Assembly: GCA_965243145.1 (NCBI GenBank)
Contig: CBDEUB010000002.1
Coordinates: 2,046,001 to 2,110,000, forward strand
DNA length: 64,000 nucleotides
From: CBDBLK01 sp965243145
GTDB taxonomy: Bacteria; Bdellovibrionota; Bacteriovoracia; Bacteriovoracales; Bacteriovoracaceae
Direction of reading: 5' to 3'
Of this stretch, positions 51,110 to 59,526 are shown in pieces (position 1 is the stretch's first letter; every line of letters begins with the position of its first letter). Made by a program: the position numbers and the translations under genes. The notes beneath the pieces were generated by a model. The model saw only the letters and a list, made by a program, of their open reading frames with translations, was not told the DNA's origin and did not search any database.

Positions 51110-53275
51110 TTATTGCTCAGTATTCAATAATTCGTCAATTTCTTCAAGATCAAATTCGGTCAGGCCATAGGGATTTTCTTTGGAGTTGAGGTCTTCGTCC
51201 ATAAATTTGACACCGACCTCCTTTTCAATATCGTTGAGGGATTCAAAAGCGTCGGGATTGGGTTTCTGAATGGTTTTTTCCACTTGTTCGAGGTCTTGCT
51301 GCTCCAAAAATTTGTCTTCATCAACCTTGCTTTGGTTAAGAACTAGCTCTGCGTCTAAAATTTCTTTTTCGAGCCGTTCCAATTCTTTGAGGTCTTTCTC
51401 GTGGTCTTGAATAATGGACTTTTCTCGTTCTTGACGCTCCAGTTCTTCCAGCTCGTCTTCATTCAATTGAATTTGATCGGCCTTTTTCAGCAAGTCTTCA
51501 TTAATGTCGTCGAGGTCTAAGGCCACATCCAATTCGTCGAGGGCCTCCCTTTCGAGTTGCTCAATTTTTTGCAGGCCCTTTTGGTCTTTGACTTGATTGT
51601 CTATAAGGGCCTGTTCTTCCGTTTTGGTAATGGTGATAGTGCCGAGGATGATGGGTTCCGAAGATTGGGTGACCAGCGCTGTGGAAAAATTATCGGTCAA
51701 ACTGATGACGGTGAGTTCGCCAATTTTATAAGTGGGATTGGGCGTAAGGCGTCTTTCCGTACCGCGGTCTAAAAAAGAATAGGCCTCAAAAATAGTGCCG
51801 ATCTCAACTCCGTCGGCGCGGCCGCGGTCTAGGTAGAGAACGCTGCCGAAAGAGGGGTATTGAACGCCCTCTTTATAAGTGCCGACTGCCGCCGCTTCAA
51901 TATTGCGTTTGTTAAATGTTTTGAGGATTCTTCCAATTCTGGGCGTATAGACTGTAATGCGGTCATTGCGTTGGACGGTGCCGGTCAGTTCGATAACGGA
52001 ACATTCCCATTGCTGGTCGATTTTTCGGATGGCCTTAATCTGTGCACCGATGGTGTATTTGCGGCCAGAGCGGTCGGAAACTCTGTGGGATATAGTGCCC
52101 CCTGGAATATAGACGGAATACATATCTCCGGGTTTGACATTGACCGACTTGTCGAAGGCGACATAAATTTTGCTGAACTGTTGAATGAAAACATTTTCCT
52201 GCCTGGCCCCCGCAATATACCCCAAATCCTGAACAATGTTGGAAGTGACAAAGGTGTTGAGGGAAAAGCCTTCTTTGAAGTCAAACATGACTCGGGAACT
52301 TCTGTCGAAGCCGCTTTCGTCATAGCCCTCGTCGGGTTCAAGGATGATGGCCTCGGAAGGAGGGGGTTCATACTTATTGTATTCGGTGGTGAGCCTTTCT
52401 TCGGCACTTTTCTTGAGGTCGTCGAAAGTTTCTTCGGAGGCGTATTGAAAATAAACCCCGCTGTCGATGAGTTGTTGTCTCTGACTGAGCCAGGGCGGGC
52501 GCACATCATCGCCAAAGTTGTTGAGGTCTGTGTAATCCCGACTTCTGTCTTCTTCTTCAGTGTCTTCTGCCGTTTGCACATCAAAATTGCTAACTTGAAC
52601 TTCGGGCATCTCGTCGGTATCGCCAGTGCTAAAAACCAGCGTCATGCCGGGTTCAATTTCATGGGGGTTGCCGATTTGGGGATTAAGTGACCAGATTTTG
52701 GAGTAGTAAAAGCCCGAACCAAAGAGCTTTTGGGCAATTTTCCACAGCCAATCTCCCTTTTGCACAATGTACTTGTCAATTTGGGCCGAGGCCGCCACTT
52801 CATCCCAGTCTTTGTCGGGGATTTTCTTTTCCACAAATTTGGACAATTCCAGCAGTTTCTCTTCCTCTTCCCCGACTTCAAAAATTTCTGTGTTCCGGTT
52901 TGCACTTTGTTCCGCTGGGGCCTGTGACTGGGAAGTTTGGGAAGGGGGCGGGGAGGGTGGCGGTGTTGTTGGTAGTGTGGGAGTCGCTGCACTGGGGAGC
53001 GGGGGGGGAATGTTTGGCGTGGCCTCTTGAGCGCTGCCTTCCAGGGATTTCAGGTCATTGGCCTCTTCAAATTCGGAAAGGTTGAGTTGGCCCCCCGTCT
53101 CGGTGGTATTTTCGTCGGAATCGGAAGAAGATTCTTGCTCTTGGGCGGCGGGAGCATTGTCCACATCCACGGCATCCAAAAGTTGAAGTTCGCCATCGTT
53201 TTGGGAAAAAATATTTTCAGGGGCCAGTAAGCACCAAATCGTCAGCAAAATTGAGGGCCAAAGGCGTTTCATCAT
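51110..53275 (-). CDS. Secreted LysM-domain protein (721 aa)
   Basis: An N-terminal signal peptide (RLWPSILLTIWCLLAPENIFS) is followed by an acidic, Pro/Ser/Gln-rich linker to about residue 135. One LysM domain at about 165-215 (KYIVQKGDWLWKIAQKLFGSG...IEPGMTLVF) would bind peptidoglycan. Residues 260-540 form a beta-rich domain of unknown type (KPGDMYSVYIPGGTISHRV, YPSFGSVLYLDRGRADGVEIGTIFEAYSF). The last ~150 are Glu/Leu-rich and likely coiled coil. It starts 2 bp after the TPR-like lipoprotein gene, so the pair is coupled, and both probably work at the cell wall. Confidence 0.85.
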   Translation of the reverse strand: MMKRLWPSILLTIWCLLAPENIFSQNDGELQLLDAVDVDNAPAAQEQESSSDSDENTTETGGQLNLSEFEEANDLKSLEGSAQEATPNIPPPLPSAATPTLPTTPPPSPPPSQTSQSQAPAEQSANRNTEIFEVGEEEEKLLELSKFVEKKIPDKDWDEVAASAQIDKYIVQKGDWLWKIAQKLFGSGFYYSKIWSLNPQIGNPHEIEPGMTLVFSTGDTDEMPEVQVSNFDVQTAEDTEEEDRSRDYTDLNNFGDDVRPPWLSQRQQLIDSGVYFQYASEETFDDLKKSAEERLTTEYNKYEPPPSEAIILEPDEGYDESGFDRSSRVMFDFKEGFSLNTFVTSNIVQDLGYIAGARQENVFIQQFSKIYVAFDKSVNVKPGDMYSVYIPGGTISHRVSDRSGRKYTIGAQIKAIRKIDQQWECSVIELTGTVQRNDRITVYTPRIGRILKTFNKRNIEAAAVGTYKEGVQYPSFGSVLYLDRGRADGVEIGTIFEAYSFLDRGTERRLTPNPTYKIGELTVISLTDNFSTALVTQSSEPIILGTITITKTEEQALIDNQVKDQKGLQKIEQLEREALDELDVALDLDDINEDLLKKADQIQLNEDELEELERQEREKSIIQDHEKDLKELERLEKEILDAELVLNQSKVDEDKFLEQQDLEQVEKTIQKPNPDAFESLNDIEKEVGVKFMDEDLNSKENPYGLTEFDLEEIDELLNTEQ

Positions 53276-53277
53276 TA

Positions 53278-53847
53278 TTAAACTTCTTCTTCAAAAAAAT
53301 CGTGGAGAATCGAGTGGTATTTTTTCCTCTCTTCTTCCAATTCAAGTTTTTCACTGCACAGGATGAGCCTTTTGAGGGCCGACAAGGCCAGACCGGAAAA
53401 AGCGTGTTGGGAGACAATGTCTTTGTAGGCCTGCATGGCCAAGTCGAACTCTTCCTGGTGAAAAAGGGCCTCTCCTTGAAAGTATTTGGCCCTCACGGCA
53501 ATTTGCCGAACCGGACTCCCCTCCAGTTGTTTGATATTTTCTAGGGCCATGGCAAATTCTTTTTGTTCAATTTGCTGCTTAATATCCCGCAAAAGTTGGA
53601 TTTGCTGCTCGATGACAGTATCGGTGGGCATTGCCCCGGCCTTGTGGTCAGCGGGGTTTGGGGGCGTGGCCTGTGTGTTGGGAGAGGGATCAAGGGGACT
53701 CACCGTCTCGGCCAAACCGTGCCCCTGGCCAGTCGAAGTTGCGGCGTTGGCCTCGGATGGAGGGAGGCCTTTGGCGGTACGCCCATGGCCACAAGAGAGC
53801 AAAAATATTGGAATGAGCAAGATGGCCAGAGAAGGTACCCTATTCAT
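53278..53847 (-). CDS. Lipoprotein with TPR-like helices (189 aa)
   Basis: The lipobox FLLSCGHG marks an acylated Cys near residue 19. A Ser/Pro/Thr-rich linker is followed by helical repeats (LLRDIKQQIEQKEFAMALENIKQLEG, AKYFQGEALFHQEEFDLAMQAYKDIVSQHAFSG) that look like degenerate TPR/YbgF-type units. It is immediately upstream of the LysM protein (2 bp), suggesting an envelope complex. Confidence 0.8.
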   Translation of the reverse strand: MNRVPSLAILLIPIFLLSCGHGRTAKGLPPSEANAATSTGQGHGLAETVSPLDPSPNTQATPPNPADHKAGAMPTDTVIEQQIQLLRDIKQQIEQKEFAMALENIKQLEGSPVRQIAVRAKYFQGEALFHQEEFDLAMQAYKDIVSQHAFSGLALSALKRLILCSEKLELEEERKKYHSILHDFFEEEV

Positions 53848-53974
53848 GCCGTGGTCTCCATAGCGCTTTGCATAATTTGCTTGGGAATCGAAATGACTTG
53901 CGGATGGCCCTCCTTCTGCCTTATCACCATTGTAAGCTAATCTGGATTGAAGTCAACGCAGAGGAATCTATGCC

Positions 53975-54286
53975 ATGCCTCCCGTGCTGCCCGCAAAACT
54001 CTATCACTGCATTATTCGCATCCCCAAGGCCCAAGCGGCCTTTACCTATTTTGTTTTGGAGGCCAACGAGGGGCCAGCGTTTTATTCGACTCTAAGCAGC
54101 AGTTTGAGGCGGCCCTTTCGTGATATTGAGATATTTGCTCCACTTTGCTGGAAGGGGGAAATCCTTGAAATTTTGCACGGTTTAAGGCAGGAGTACCCGG
54201 TGGACATTTTGCAGGATGGGGAAGTCGAGGATGCCAGGGGCCTCGGCCAGGAATTTTCAACAGGGGGATTGAACCATGCGGGATAA
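53975..54286 (+). CDS. Small protein, possibly DUF4911-like (103 aa)
   Basis: The core KLYHCIIRIPKAQAAFTYFVLEANEGPAFYSTLSSSL recalls DUF4911-type proteins, small delta-proteobacterial proteins of unknown function. The resemblance is from memory. The end overlaps the start of the radical SAM gene by 11 bp, so the two are co-translated and may act together. Confidence 0.55.
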   Translation: MPPVLPAKLYHCIIRIPKAQAAFTYFVLEANEGPAFYSTLSSSLRRPFRDIEIFAPLCWKGEILEILHGLRQEYPVDILQDGEVEDARGLGQEFSTGGLNHAG

Positions 54287-55097
54287 GGCGCGGGAAGCGC
54301 AGTTATTTACCAATGCCTCTTGTGTTTATGGCCCGGTCAAAAGCCGGCGCTTTGGCATGAGCTTGGGCATAGACCCCATCTTTGAAATTTCGACTTGTTC
54401 CTTTAACTGCATTTATTGCCAGTTGGGGGACATTCAACGGGTGACTCGCCAAGTGCGCACCTTCGTTCCCACCGCCCGCGTTGTGGAAGACTTCAAAAAA
54501 TACCTGGCCTCCCGCCGGCAGACTCCGATAGATGTCATCACTTACTCGGGTTCGGGAGAACCGACTTTGGCGGCCAATCTGGGAGAAATCGCCGGGGAAC
54601 TCAAGGTCTTGCATCCGGCCAGTGAACAGATCATCCTCACCAATGCCACGGAACTTCACCGCCCCGAGGTGCGGGAAAATTTGCATTCTCTCGATCGGGT
54701 GATCGTCAAGGTCGATGCTCCCAATGAGGAGTTGTTTCAAAAAATCAATCGCCCAGCGGAGGGAGTCACCCTCAAGGGATGCCTGGAGGGCATCCTCAAA
54801 TTGAAAGAAACCTATCCTGGCACTATCGAAGTGCAAACCATGTTTATGCCTATCAATCGAAGGGAAGTGCACCAGTTGGCGGAAATTTTAAACGCGATAG
54901 GGCCAGCGGCCGTCCAACTCAATACACCCGAGCGCCCCTACCCCCTCGAATGGCACAGGGAAAACCGGGGCAATCACCAATTGGTTTTTGACTACGAGGC
55001 CCGCCCGCTCAAGGTATTGCTCCCGGAAAAAATGGGGGAAGTTAGGGATGAACTGGCCGGCCTGACTGGACTTTCCATCCTCTCGGTTGGCGGGTAA
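54276..55097 (+). CDS. Radical SAM protein (COG0731-like)
   Basis: A 273-aa enzyme with the CSFNCIYCQ (CX3CX2C) 4Fe-4S motif near residue 41, an ITYSGSGEPTLAANL glycine-rich SAM-binding segment and DRVIVKVDAPNEELFQKINRP. The pattern fits the COG0731-type group of short radical SAM proteins related to wybutosine-type enzymes. The substrate is not known. No second cluster motif (SPASM) is seen. It overlaps the upstream DUF4911-like gene and is convergent with the exported nuclease at 55106. Confidence 0.85.
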   Translation: MRDKAREAQLFTNASCVYGPVKSRRFGMSLGIDPIFEISTCSFNCIYCQLGDIQRVTRQVRTFVPTARVVEDFKKYLASRRQTPIDVITYSGSGEPTLAANLGEIAGELKVLHPASEQIILTNATELHRPEVRENLHSLDRVIVKVDAPNEELFQKINRPAEGVTLKGCLEGILKLKETYPGTIEVQTMFMPINRREVHQLAEILNAIGPAAVQLNTPERPYPLEWHRENRGNHQLVFDYEARPLKVLLPEKMGEVRDELAGLTGLSILSVGG

Positions 55098-55105
55098 GGG
55101 CCTGT

Positions 55106-56224
55106 TTAATCCACCTTAATGCGCATGATAATGGGAAAGTGGTCGGAGTATCCGGCGGTGGCGGTGTTTAAATCATGGCGGCGGTGTTTTTTGGGAACGC
55201 CGGTTATGCGGGTTCCGAACATACGGGCATTAGGGTCAGTGTATTCGTACACATCGGTGAGGAAATCGGGGGCGTGGATTTTATAGCTGGAGAGTTTGGC
55301 CTTTGCGCTCTTGCCATTGAGCAAGTTGCGGGAAATAAAAAAACAGTCAAAGCGCAACCAGGCCATATCTTTGGGATAAAAATAGGTTCCCTTGGGAAGT
55401 CGCTGTTTGGCGTGGCCAGAAACTTTGTCGGAATCCATAAAGGCCTGATGGACATCGACCAGGCCTGCAGAGGTTTGCCTGGCAGTGGTCAATATTTCTG
55501 GCGGGTAGGGCCGTTCTATGGGTGAGGAATTGAAATCTCCGGTCGCTATCAACAAGTGTTCGGGGTCTTGGGCCAATATCTCATCGACTCTCGTCCTGAG
55601 TATTTCGGCCGCTGCTAGGCGTTTTTCAGTGGGGCCTGCCAGGCTTGGCCAGTGGTTGACAAAGATCGTGAGGTTTTGCTTGGCCTTGTTGCCCACTCCA
55701 AAATGGACTTCCAAAATGCTGCGCGTGGGACTGGCCTCAAAAAGCGGGCCTTGCAATTCGTGTTTGCGCATGGATTTAAAGATCAGTTGAGAGGAAGGGT
55801 TGTAGAGTAGGGCCACATTGACACCATTTTTGTTGGCATCGTTGGATGAAATTTGAAATTGGCGATAACCCAGGCGTTTGGCCAGGCGGGCAACCGCACT
55901 GACACCCTTGACTTCGTTGAGTCCTAGGAAGTCGGGGAGATACTCTCTTCCCTTGAGTATGGCCTCGGCAATTTTTTCGATTTTGAGTTTGAGATGGGCC
56001 TCTGTCCACCCTCGTTGGAGAAAATCTGTCCGGTAGGCGGTGGGCGTGATTTGGGACGGCATCTTTTTGCCCTTTGGCCATCTTAGAGACATGTCTTGTT
56101 GTATGTGGACGACTTCCAGCAGGTTTTGGACATTGTAGCTCATGATCTCGTAAGTGCGAGAGTGCGTGGAGAGGGAAAAGAGCAGCAGCGCACAGGCAAA
56201 AGTGTTGGAGGACAGTTTTAACAT
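55106..56224 (-). CDS. Exported endonuclease/exonuclease/phosphatase-family protein
   Basis: Signal peptide at residues 1-23 (SSNTFACALLLFSLSTHS). EEP-fold residues are visible: SYNVQNLL at the start of the domain, FLGLNEVKG with the catalytic Glu, IFVNHWPS, LIATGDFNSSP and YSDHFPI with the catalytic Asp-His. It may degrade extracellular or periplasmic DNA, or act on phospholipid or phosphoester substrates. The family is broad. It is third in a tight minus-strand run after gloB-like and bcp genes (16-bp gap). Confidence 0.88.
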   Translation of the reverse strand: MLKLSSNTFACALLLFSLSTHSRTYEIMSYNVQNLLEVVHIQQDMSLRWPKGKKMPSQITPTAYRTDFLQRGWTEAHLKLKIEKIAEAILKGREYLPDFLGLNEVKGVSAVARLAKRLGYRQFQISSNDANKNGVNVALLYNPSSQLIFKSMRKHELQGPLFEASPTRSILEVHFGVGNKAKQNLTIFVNHWPSLAGPTEKRLAAAEILRTRVDEILAQDPEHLLIATGDFNSSPIERPYPPEILTTARQTSAGLVDVHQAFMDSDKVSGHAKQRLPKGTYFYPKDMAWLRFDCFFISRNLLNGKSAKAKLSSYKIHAPDFLTDVYEYTDPNARMFGTRITGVPKKHRRHDLNTATAGYSDHFPIIMRIKVD

Positions 56225-56240
56225 GAGGGCCTTTTTCCCC

Positions 56241-56720
56241 CTAGGTGTTCAAATGGGTTTTGATCCAATCCAAAACATCCTGGTGATGGGTTTGAGTTTT
56301 CACCTTGTCGATAATGTGTTGAAGCCGGCCATTGCGGTCGATGATAAAGGTCGTGCGCAGGATGCCGTCGTATTCTCGGCCCATAAATTTTTTGCGCCCC
56401 CAAACGCCGTAAGATTCGGCCACTTGATGGCCTTCATCGGACAGAAGATCGAAGTTGAGGCCCTCCTTCTCTATAAATTTTGTCAGCCGTTTGGGAGAGT
56501 CGGGACTGATGCCGAAAATCGCCGTGCGGGCCGAAGAAAAATTCTTTTTGCTGTCCCGTATGCCACAGGCCTGAACGGTGCAACCGGGAGTCATGGCCTT
56601 GGGGTAAAAATACAGGACGACATTTTTTTGCCCGCGAAAATCTTTGAGGGACACGCGGTTGCCGTTCTGATCGTCGAGGGTAAAGGCGGGGGCCAAATTG
56701 CCAATTTTGGGAAGTGTCAA
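56241..56720 (-). CDS. bcp: Peroxiredoxin of the Bcp/PrxQ type
   Basis: A 159-aa thioredoxin-fold peroxidase. Peroxidatic Cys is in MTPGCTVQACGIRD. The second Cys four residues on (CX4C) gives an atypical two-Cys mechanism. FGISPDSPKRLTKF and the RTTFIIDRNG segment complete the fold. It detoxifies H2O2 and organic peroxides in the cytoplasm. The start is TTG at 56720, fixed by AGAGGAG seven bases upstream and by the family start. It lies 15 bp after the gloB-like gene. Confidence 0.95.
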   Translation of the reverse strand: MTLPKIGNLAPAFTLDDQNGNRVSLKDFRGQKNVVLYFYPKAMTPGCTVQACGIRDSKKNFSSARTAIFGISPDSPKRLTKFIEKEGLNFDLLSDEGHQVAESYGVWGRKKFMGREYDGILRTTFIIDRNGRLQHIIDKVKTQTHHQDVLDWIKTHLNT

Positions 56721-56735
56721 CAGTTTCTCCTCTGT

Positions 56736-57566
56736 TCACCAAGAATCTCGTTTTTCTCGGAGAGTTAAGAATACTTGTTTGGCCTCCAAAGGGCCATCCC
56801 CGTTTTGCGCCAAAGCGGATTGAACACTGGGATGCATTAGTCGCAGAAAAGTGTTGATCTCCCGCTCTTCCCCAAAGCGGGTGGCCCAGGGTTGCCGTTC
56901 CCAGTCAATGGTGTCCCAGGTTTGCAAAAGTGCCTTGGCCCGTTGATTGCCGGGTTCGATGGAGAGGGTAAAGCGCAGGTTGTTTTGCAGGTATTCGTGG
57001 CCAGGATAGACCACGACGGAATCGGGAAACTGTGCGTAAATTCCCCGAATGGTTTGAAAGAGCTGTTCAACATTTCCCCCGTTGTGGCAATTGCCCACTC
57101 CGGCATTAAAGAGGGTGTCGCCGGTAAAAATAGCGCGTGGTGTTTGGCACTCTTTTTGGCCTTCCTGGAGGACGAAAGTCAGTCCCGCACAAGTGTGCCC
57201 CGGCGTGTGCAGGGCCTTGAGAGTGCGGCCTTCCGAGAGGGAAATCTCTTCGCCGTGGCCTAAAAAATGAGTGGCCTCGGCAATTTTGCTCCTGGCCGCG
57301 GGGTGGGCGTACACGGGGCAGGACGCACGGTCTGTCAAGTAGGCGTTGCCCTGGGTGTGATCCCAGTGCTCGTGGGTGTTGGCGATGGCGTGCAAGGTTC
57401 CGCCCTGGGCCTGACACCAATCCCACACCGCTTCGCCGTCGTAGGGGTCAACGCAAAGCCAACCCGTTTCCCGTCCGCCCTCCGCCTGGCAGGCAATCAT
57501 ATAAGTAAAATTGCGCAGGGGACTTTGGGTGAGGATTTGCCGCACTCCCTGAATGTGAACATTCAT
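56736..57566 (-). CDS. Metallo-beta-lactamase-fold hydrolase, hydroxyacylglutathione hydrolase-like
   Basis: A glyoxalase-II-like enzyme (276 aa). Metal ligands are THEHWDHTQG, HTPGHTCAG, FTGDTLFNAGVG and YPGHEYLQNN. The C-terminal HAGH domain is present (TLSIEPGNQRAKALLQTWDTI), and the FLRLMHP segment fits substrate-side residues of GloB. It hydrolyses S-lactoylglutathione or a related thioester. It is first in the run gloB-like, bcp, nuclease, suggesting joint response to aldehyde and peroxide stress. Confidence 0.88.
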   Translation of the reverse strand: MNVHIQGVRQILTQSPLRNFTYMIACQAEGGRETGWLCVDPYDGEAVWDWCQAQGGTLHAIANTHEHWDHTQGNAYLTDRASCPVYAHPAARSKIAEATHFLGHGEEISLSEGRTLKALHTPGHTCAGLTFVLQEGQKECQTPRAIFTGDTLFNAGVGNCHNGGNVEQLFQTIRGIYAQFPDSVVVYPGHEYLQNNLRFTLSIEPGNQRAKALLQTWDTIDWERQPWATRFGEEREINTFLRLMHPSVQSALAQNGDGPLEAKQVFLTLREKRDSW

Positions 57567-57630
57567 ATCCTTAAATCCAGTTGCCTTATTCTATCTCCAG
57601 GGTTTAGACTTTGAACACTGCGGAGGAAAA

Positions 57631-58899
57631 GTGTACGCCGATTTAGCGATAGGTTTATTTGGAATGGCCTTCTTATTTTTTCTGCTTGTCAAAAGATTGA
57701 CGGAAGGTTGGTTAGTGCGCAGAAACAAGGCCTCTATTTTGGCCAATCGCCACGCCGTCCCCGTCAATTTCCGGGAAAAAATCAGTTTGCAAGAGCATCA
57801 GAAGGCCGCCGACTATTCCCTCGCCAAAATCAAGGCCGGGCGCTTTTTCGGGTGGTTAGATTTGGTTATTTTGTTGTTTTGGACGCTGGGTGGAGGCCTC
57901 GGCGTTCTCGACCGTTGGGTGGGGGGCCTTTCCCTTTCGTCGGACATCCTCCACGGAGTGGTTTTCTTTGCCCTCTTCGGCCTGGGATCGACTTTGCTCT
58001 CCCTGCCCGAGAGCATCTATTCAACTTTTGTCGTGGAAGAGCGCTTTGGCTTTAACAAAACCACTCCCAAACTCTTCGCTTTGGATTTGGCCAAGGGGCT
58101 TTTGGTGGGGGCGGCCTTGGGCCTTCCCCTACTGGCGGGCCTGCTGTGGACGATGCAAAGTTTGGGAGAGTATTGGTGGGCCTACGGCTGGTTGTTTCTG
58201 ACCCTTTTTCAACTGGTGGTTTTGTGGGCCTATCCGCGGGTGATCGCACCCCTCTTTAACCGCTTTTCCCCCTTAGAAGAAGGAGAGGTGAAGGAAAGCG
58301 TGTGCCGCTTGCTGGACAAGACAGGTTTTCGCAGCAATGGACTTTTTGTCATGGATGCTTCCATTCGCAGCAGTCACGGCAACGCCTATTTTACCGGACT
58401 CGGCAAAAATAAGCGCATCGTTTTTTTCGATACTCTGATTAAAACGCTCAACGCATCCGAAGTGGTGGCGGTTTTGGCCCACGAATTGGGCCACTTCAAA
58501 AAGAAACATGTCCTGAAAAGGTGGGTGGGCAGCACTGTGGGCAGTTTGGTGGGACTCTACATTTTGGCCTTGCTTTTAAGTTCGACCGAGGGGGAACTTT
58601 TTTTTGAGGCCCATGGTTTAAAACAACTGACAACGCACTCAGGGCTGGTTTTGTTTTCTCTGGTGGCCGGGGTTTACACCTTTTTTCTCACCCCTCTGTT
58701 TTCCTGGTGGAGTCGCCGGCACGAGTTTGAAGCGGACACCTTTGCCGCTGAGCACGCCCGCGCCCAGGATTTGATCGCGGCCCTAGTAAAACTCTACCGG
58801 GACAATGCCAGCACTTTGACTCCCGATCACCTCTACAGTGCTTTTTACCACTCCCATCCTCCGGCGCTTACCCGCGTTCGGTTTCTCGAATCTCTGTAA
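57631..58899 (+). CDS. Ste24/CAAX-prenyl-protease-like M48 zinc metallopeptidase
   Basis: A 422-aa integral membrane protease. The zinc site is VVAVLAHELGHFKKKH with a third ligand in RRHEFEADTFAAEHA. N-terminal YADLAIGLFGMAFLFFLLVKRL and EERFGFNKTTPKLFALD fit the M48A (Ste24) subfamily rather than HtpX, which is about 290 aa. Bacterial members process or degrade membrane proteins; prenylation is not implied. GTG start at 57631 with GGAGG four bases upstream. Convergent with ogt, 24 bp apart. Confidence 0.9.
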   Translation: MYADLAIGLFGMAFLFFLLVKRLTEGWLVRRNKASILANRHAVPVNFREKISLQEHQKAADYSLAKIKAGRFFGWLDLVILLFWTLGGGLGVLDRWVGGLSLSSDILHGVVFFALFGLGSTLLSLPESIYSTFVVEERFGFNKTTPKLFALDLAKGLLVGAALGLPLLAGLLWTMQSLGEYWWAYGWLFLTLFQLVVLWAYPRVIAPLFNRFSPLEEGEVKESVCRLLDKTGFRSNGLFVMDASIRSSHGNAYFTGLGKNKRIVFFDTLIKTLNASEVVAVLAHELGHFKKKHVLKRWVGSTVGSLVGLYILALLLSSTEGELFFEAHGLKQLTTHSGLVLFSLVAGVYTFFLTPLFSWWSRRHEFEADTFAAEHARAQDLIAALVKLYRDNASTLTPDHLYSAFYHSHPPALTRVRFLESL

Positions 58900-58923
58900 C
58901 TGCTCACGCTGATCCGGCAACTC

Positions 58924-59454
58924 TTAAAAATCCAGGCCTTCGTGCCTGAGCAAGGCCCTTTTCCAGGGAAGTCCGGCACCAAAACCCACCAGTTCTCCCC
59001 CCTGGCCAATCACTCTGTGGCAGGGAATGACGATGGGGTGATTGTTTCTGTGGTTGGCCCCTCCTACCGCCCGGCATGCTTTGGGATGGCCAATTCCCCG
59101 GGCGACTTGGGTGTAAGAACGGGTTTGGCCAAAAGGAATACGCATTAAATATTTCCAAACCGCAATTTGAAAGGGAGTGCCTTCCATCTTTAGAGGAAGG
59201 TCGAAAGTTTTGAGGTTTCCGGAAAAATATTGGCCGAGTTGTTTCCAGGCGGCCTTGGCCAAAGGGGGATAGTCTGACCAAACAAGTTTGGAACTTGTTT
59301 TGCGATGTCTGCGCGGAAGGAGCTTCATTTCCACAATTAATTTTGGCGTTCCCACCGTACGAATGTCTCCGTGAGGTGAAGGGTAGTGAAAACAGAACGA
59401 ATCGTTTTTATCAAATTTTTGAGGTGTTGTAGGTTTTCGTGGCGAAGTTGGCAT
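58924..59454 (-). CDS. ogt: Methylated-DNA-protein-cysteine methyltransferase
   Basis: A 176-aa suicide DNA-repair enzyme. The acceptor Cys is in IVIPCHRV. The HTH recognition part is FQIAVWKYLMRIPFGQTRSYTQVARGIGHPKACRAVGGANHRN. The last segment (NHRNNHP instead of the usual N-NP) is slightly atypical. It removes alkyl groups from O6-guanine. AGGGGGT lies upstream of the ATG. Confidence 0.94.
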   Translation of the reverse strand: MPTSPRKPTTPQKFDKNDSFCFHYPSPHGDIRTVGTPKLIVEMKLLPRRHRKTSSKLVWSDYPPLAKAAWKQLGQYFSGNLKTFDLPLKMEGTPFQIAVWKYLMRIPFGQTRSYTQVARGIGHPKACRAVGGANHRNNHPIVIPCHRVIGQGGELVGFGAGLPWKRALLRHEGLDF

Positions 59455-59526
59455 TTTTACCCCCTAGAAGTTATGGTTTCATAATAGAGTTATTTTGAGC
59501 AGCTACCTAACCACAGGAGGGATTCG

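Noticed and set aside
58893..58912. Short match to the element terminus (GTAACTGCTCAC) at the stop of the Ste24-like gene
   Set aside because: Only 12 bases agree and the flanking sequence does not, so it is not called as a repeat copy.
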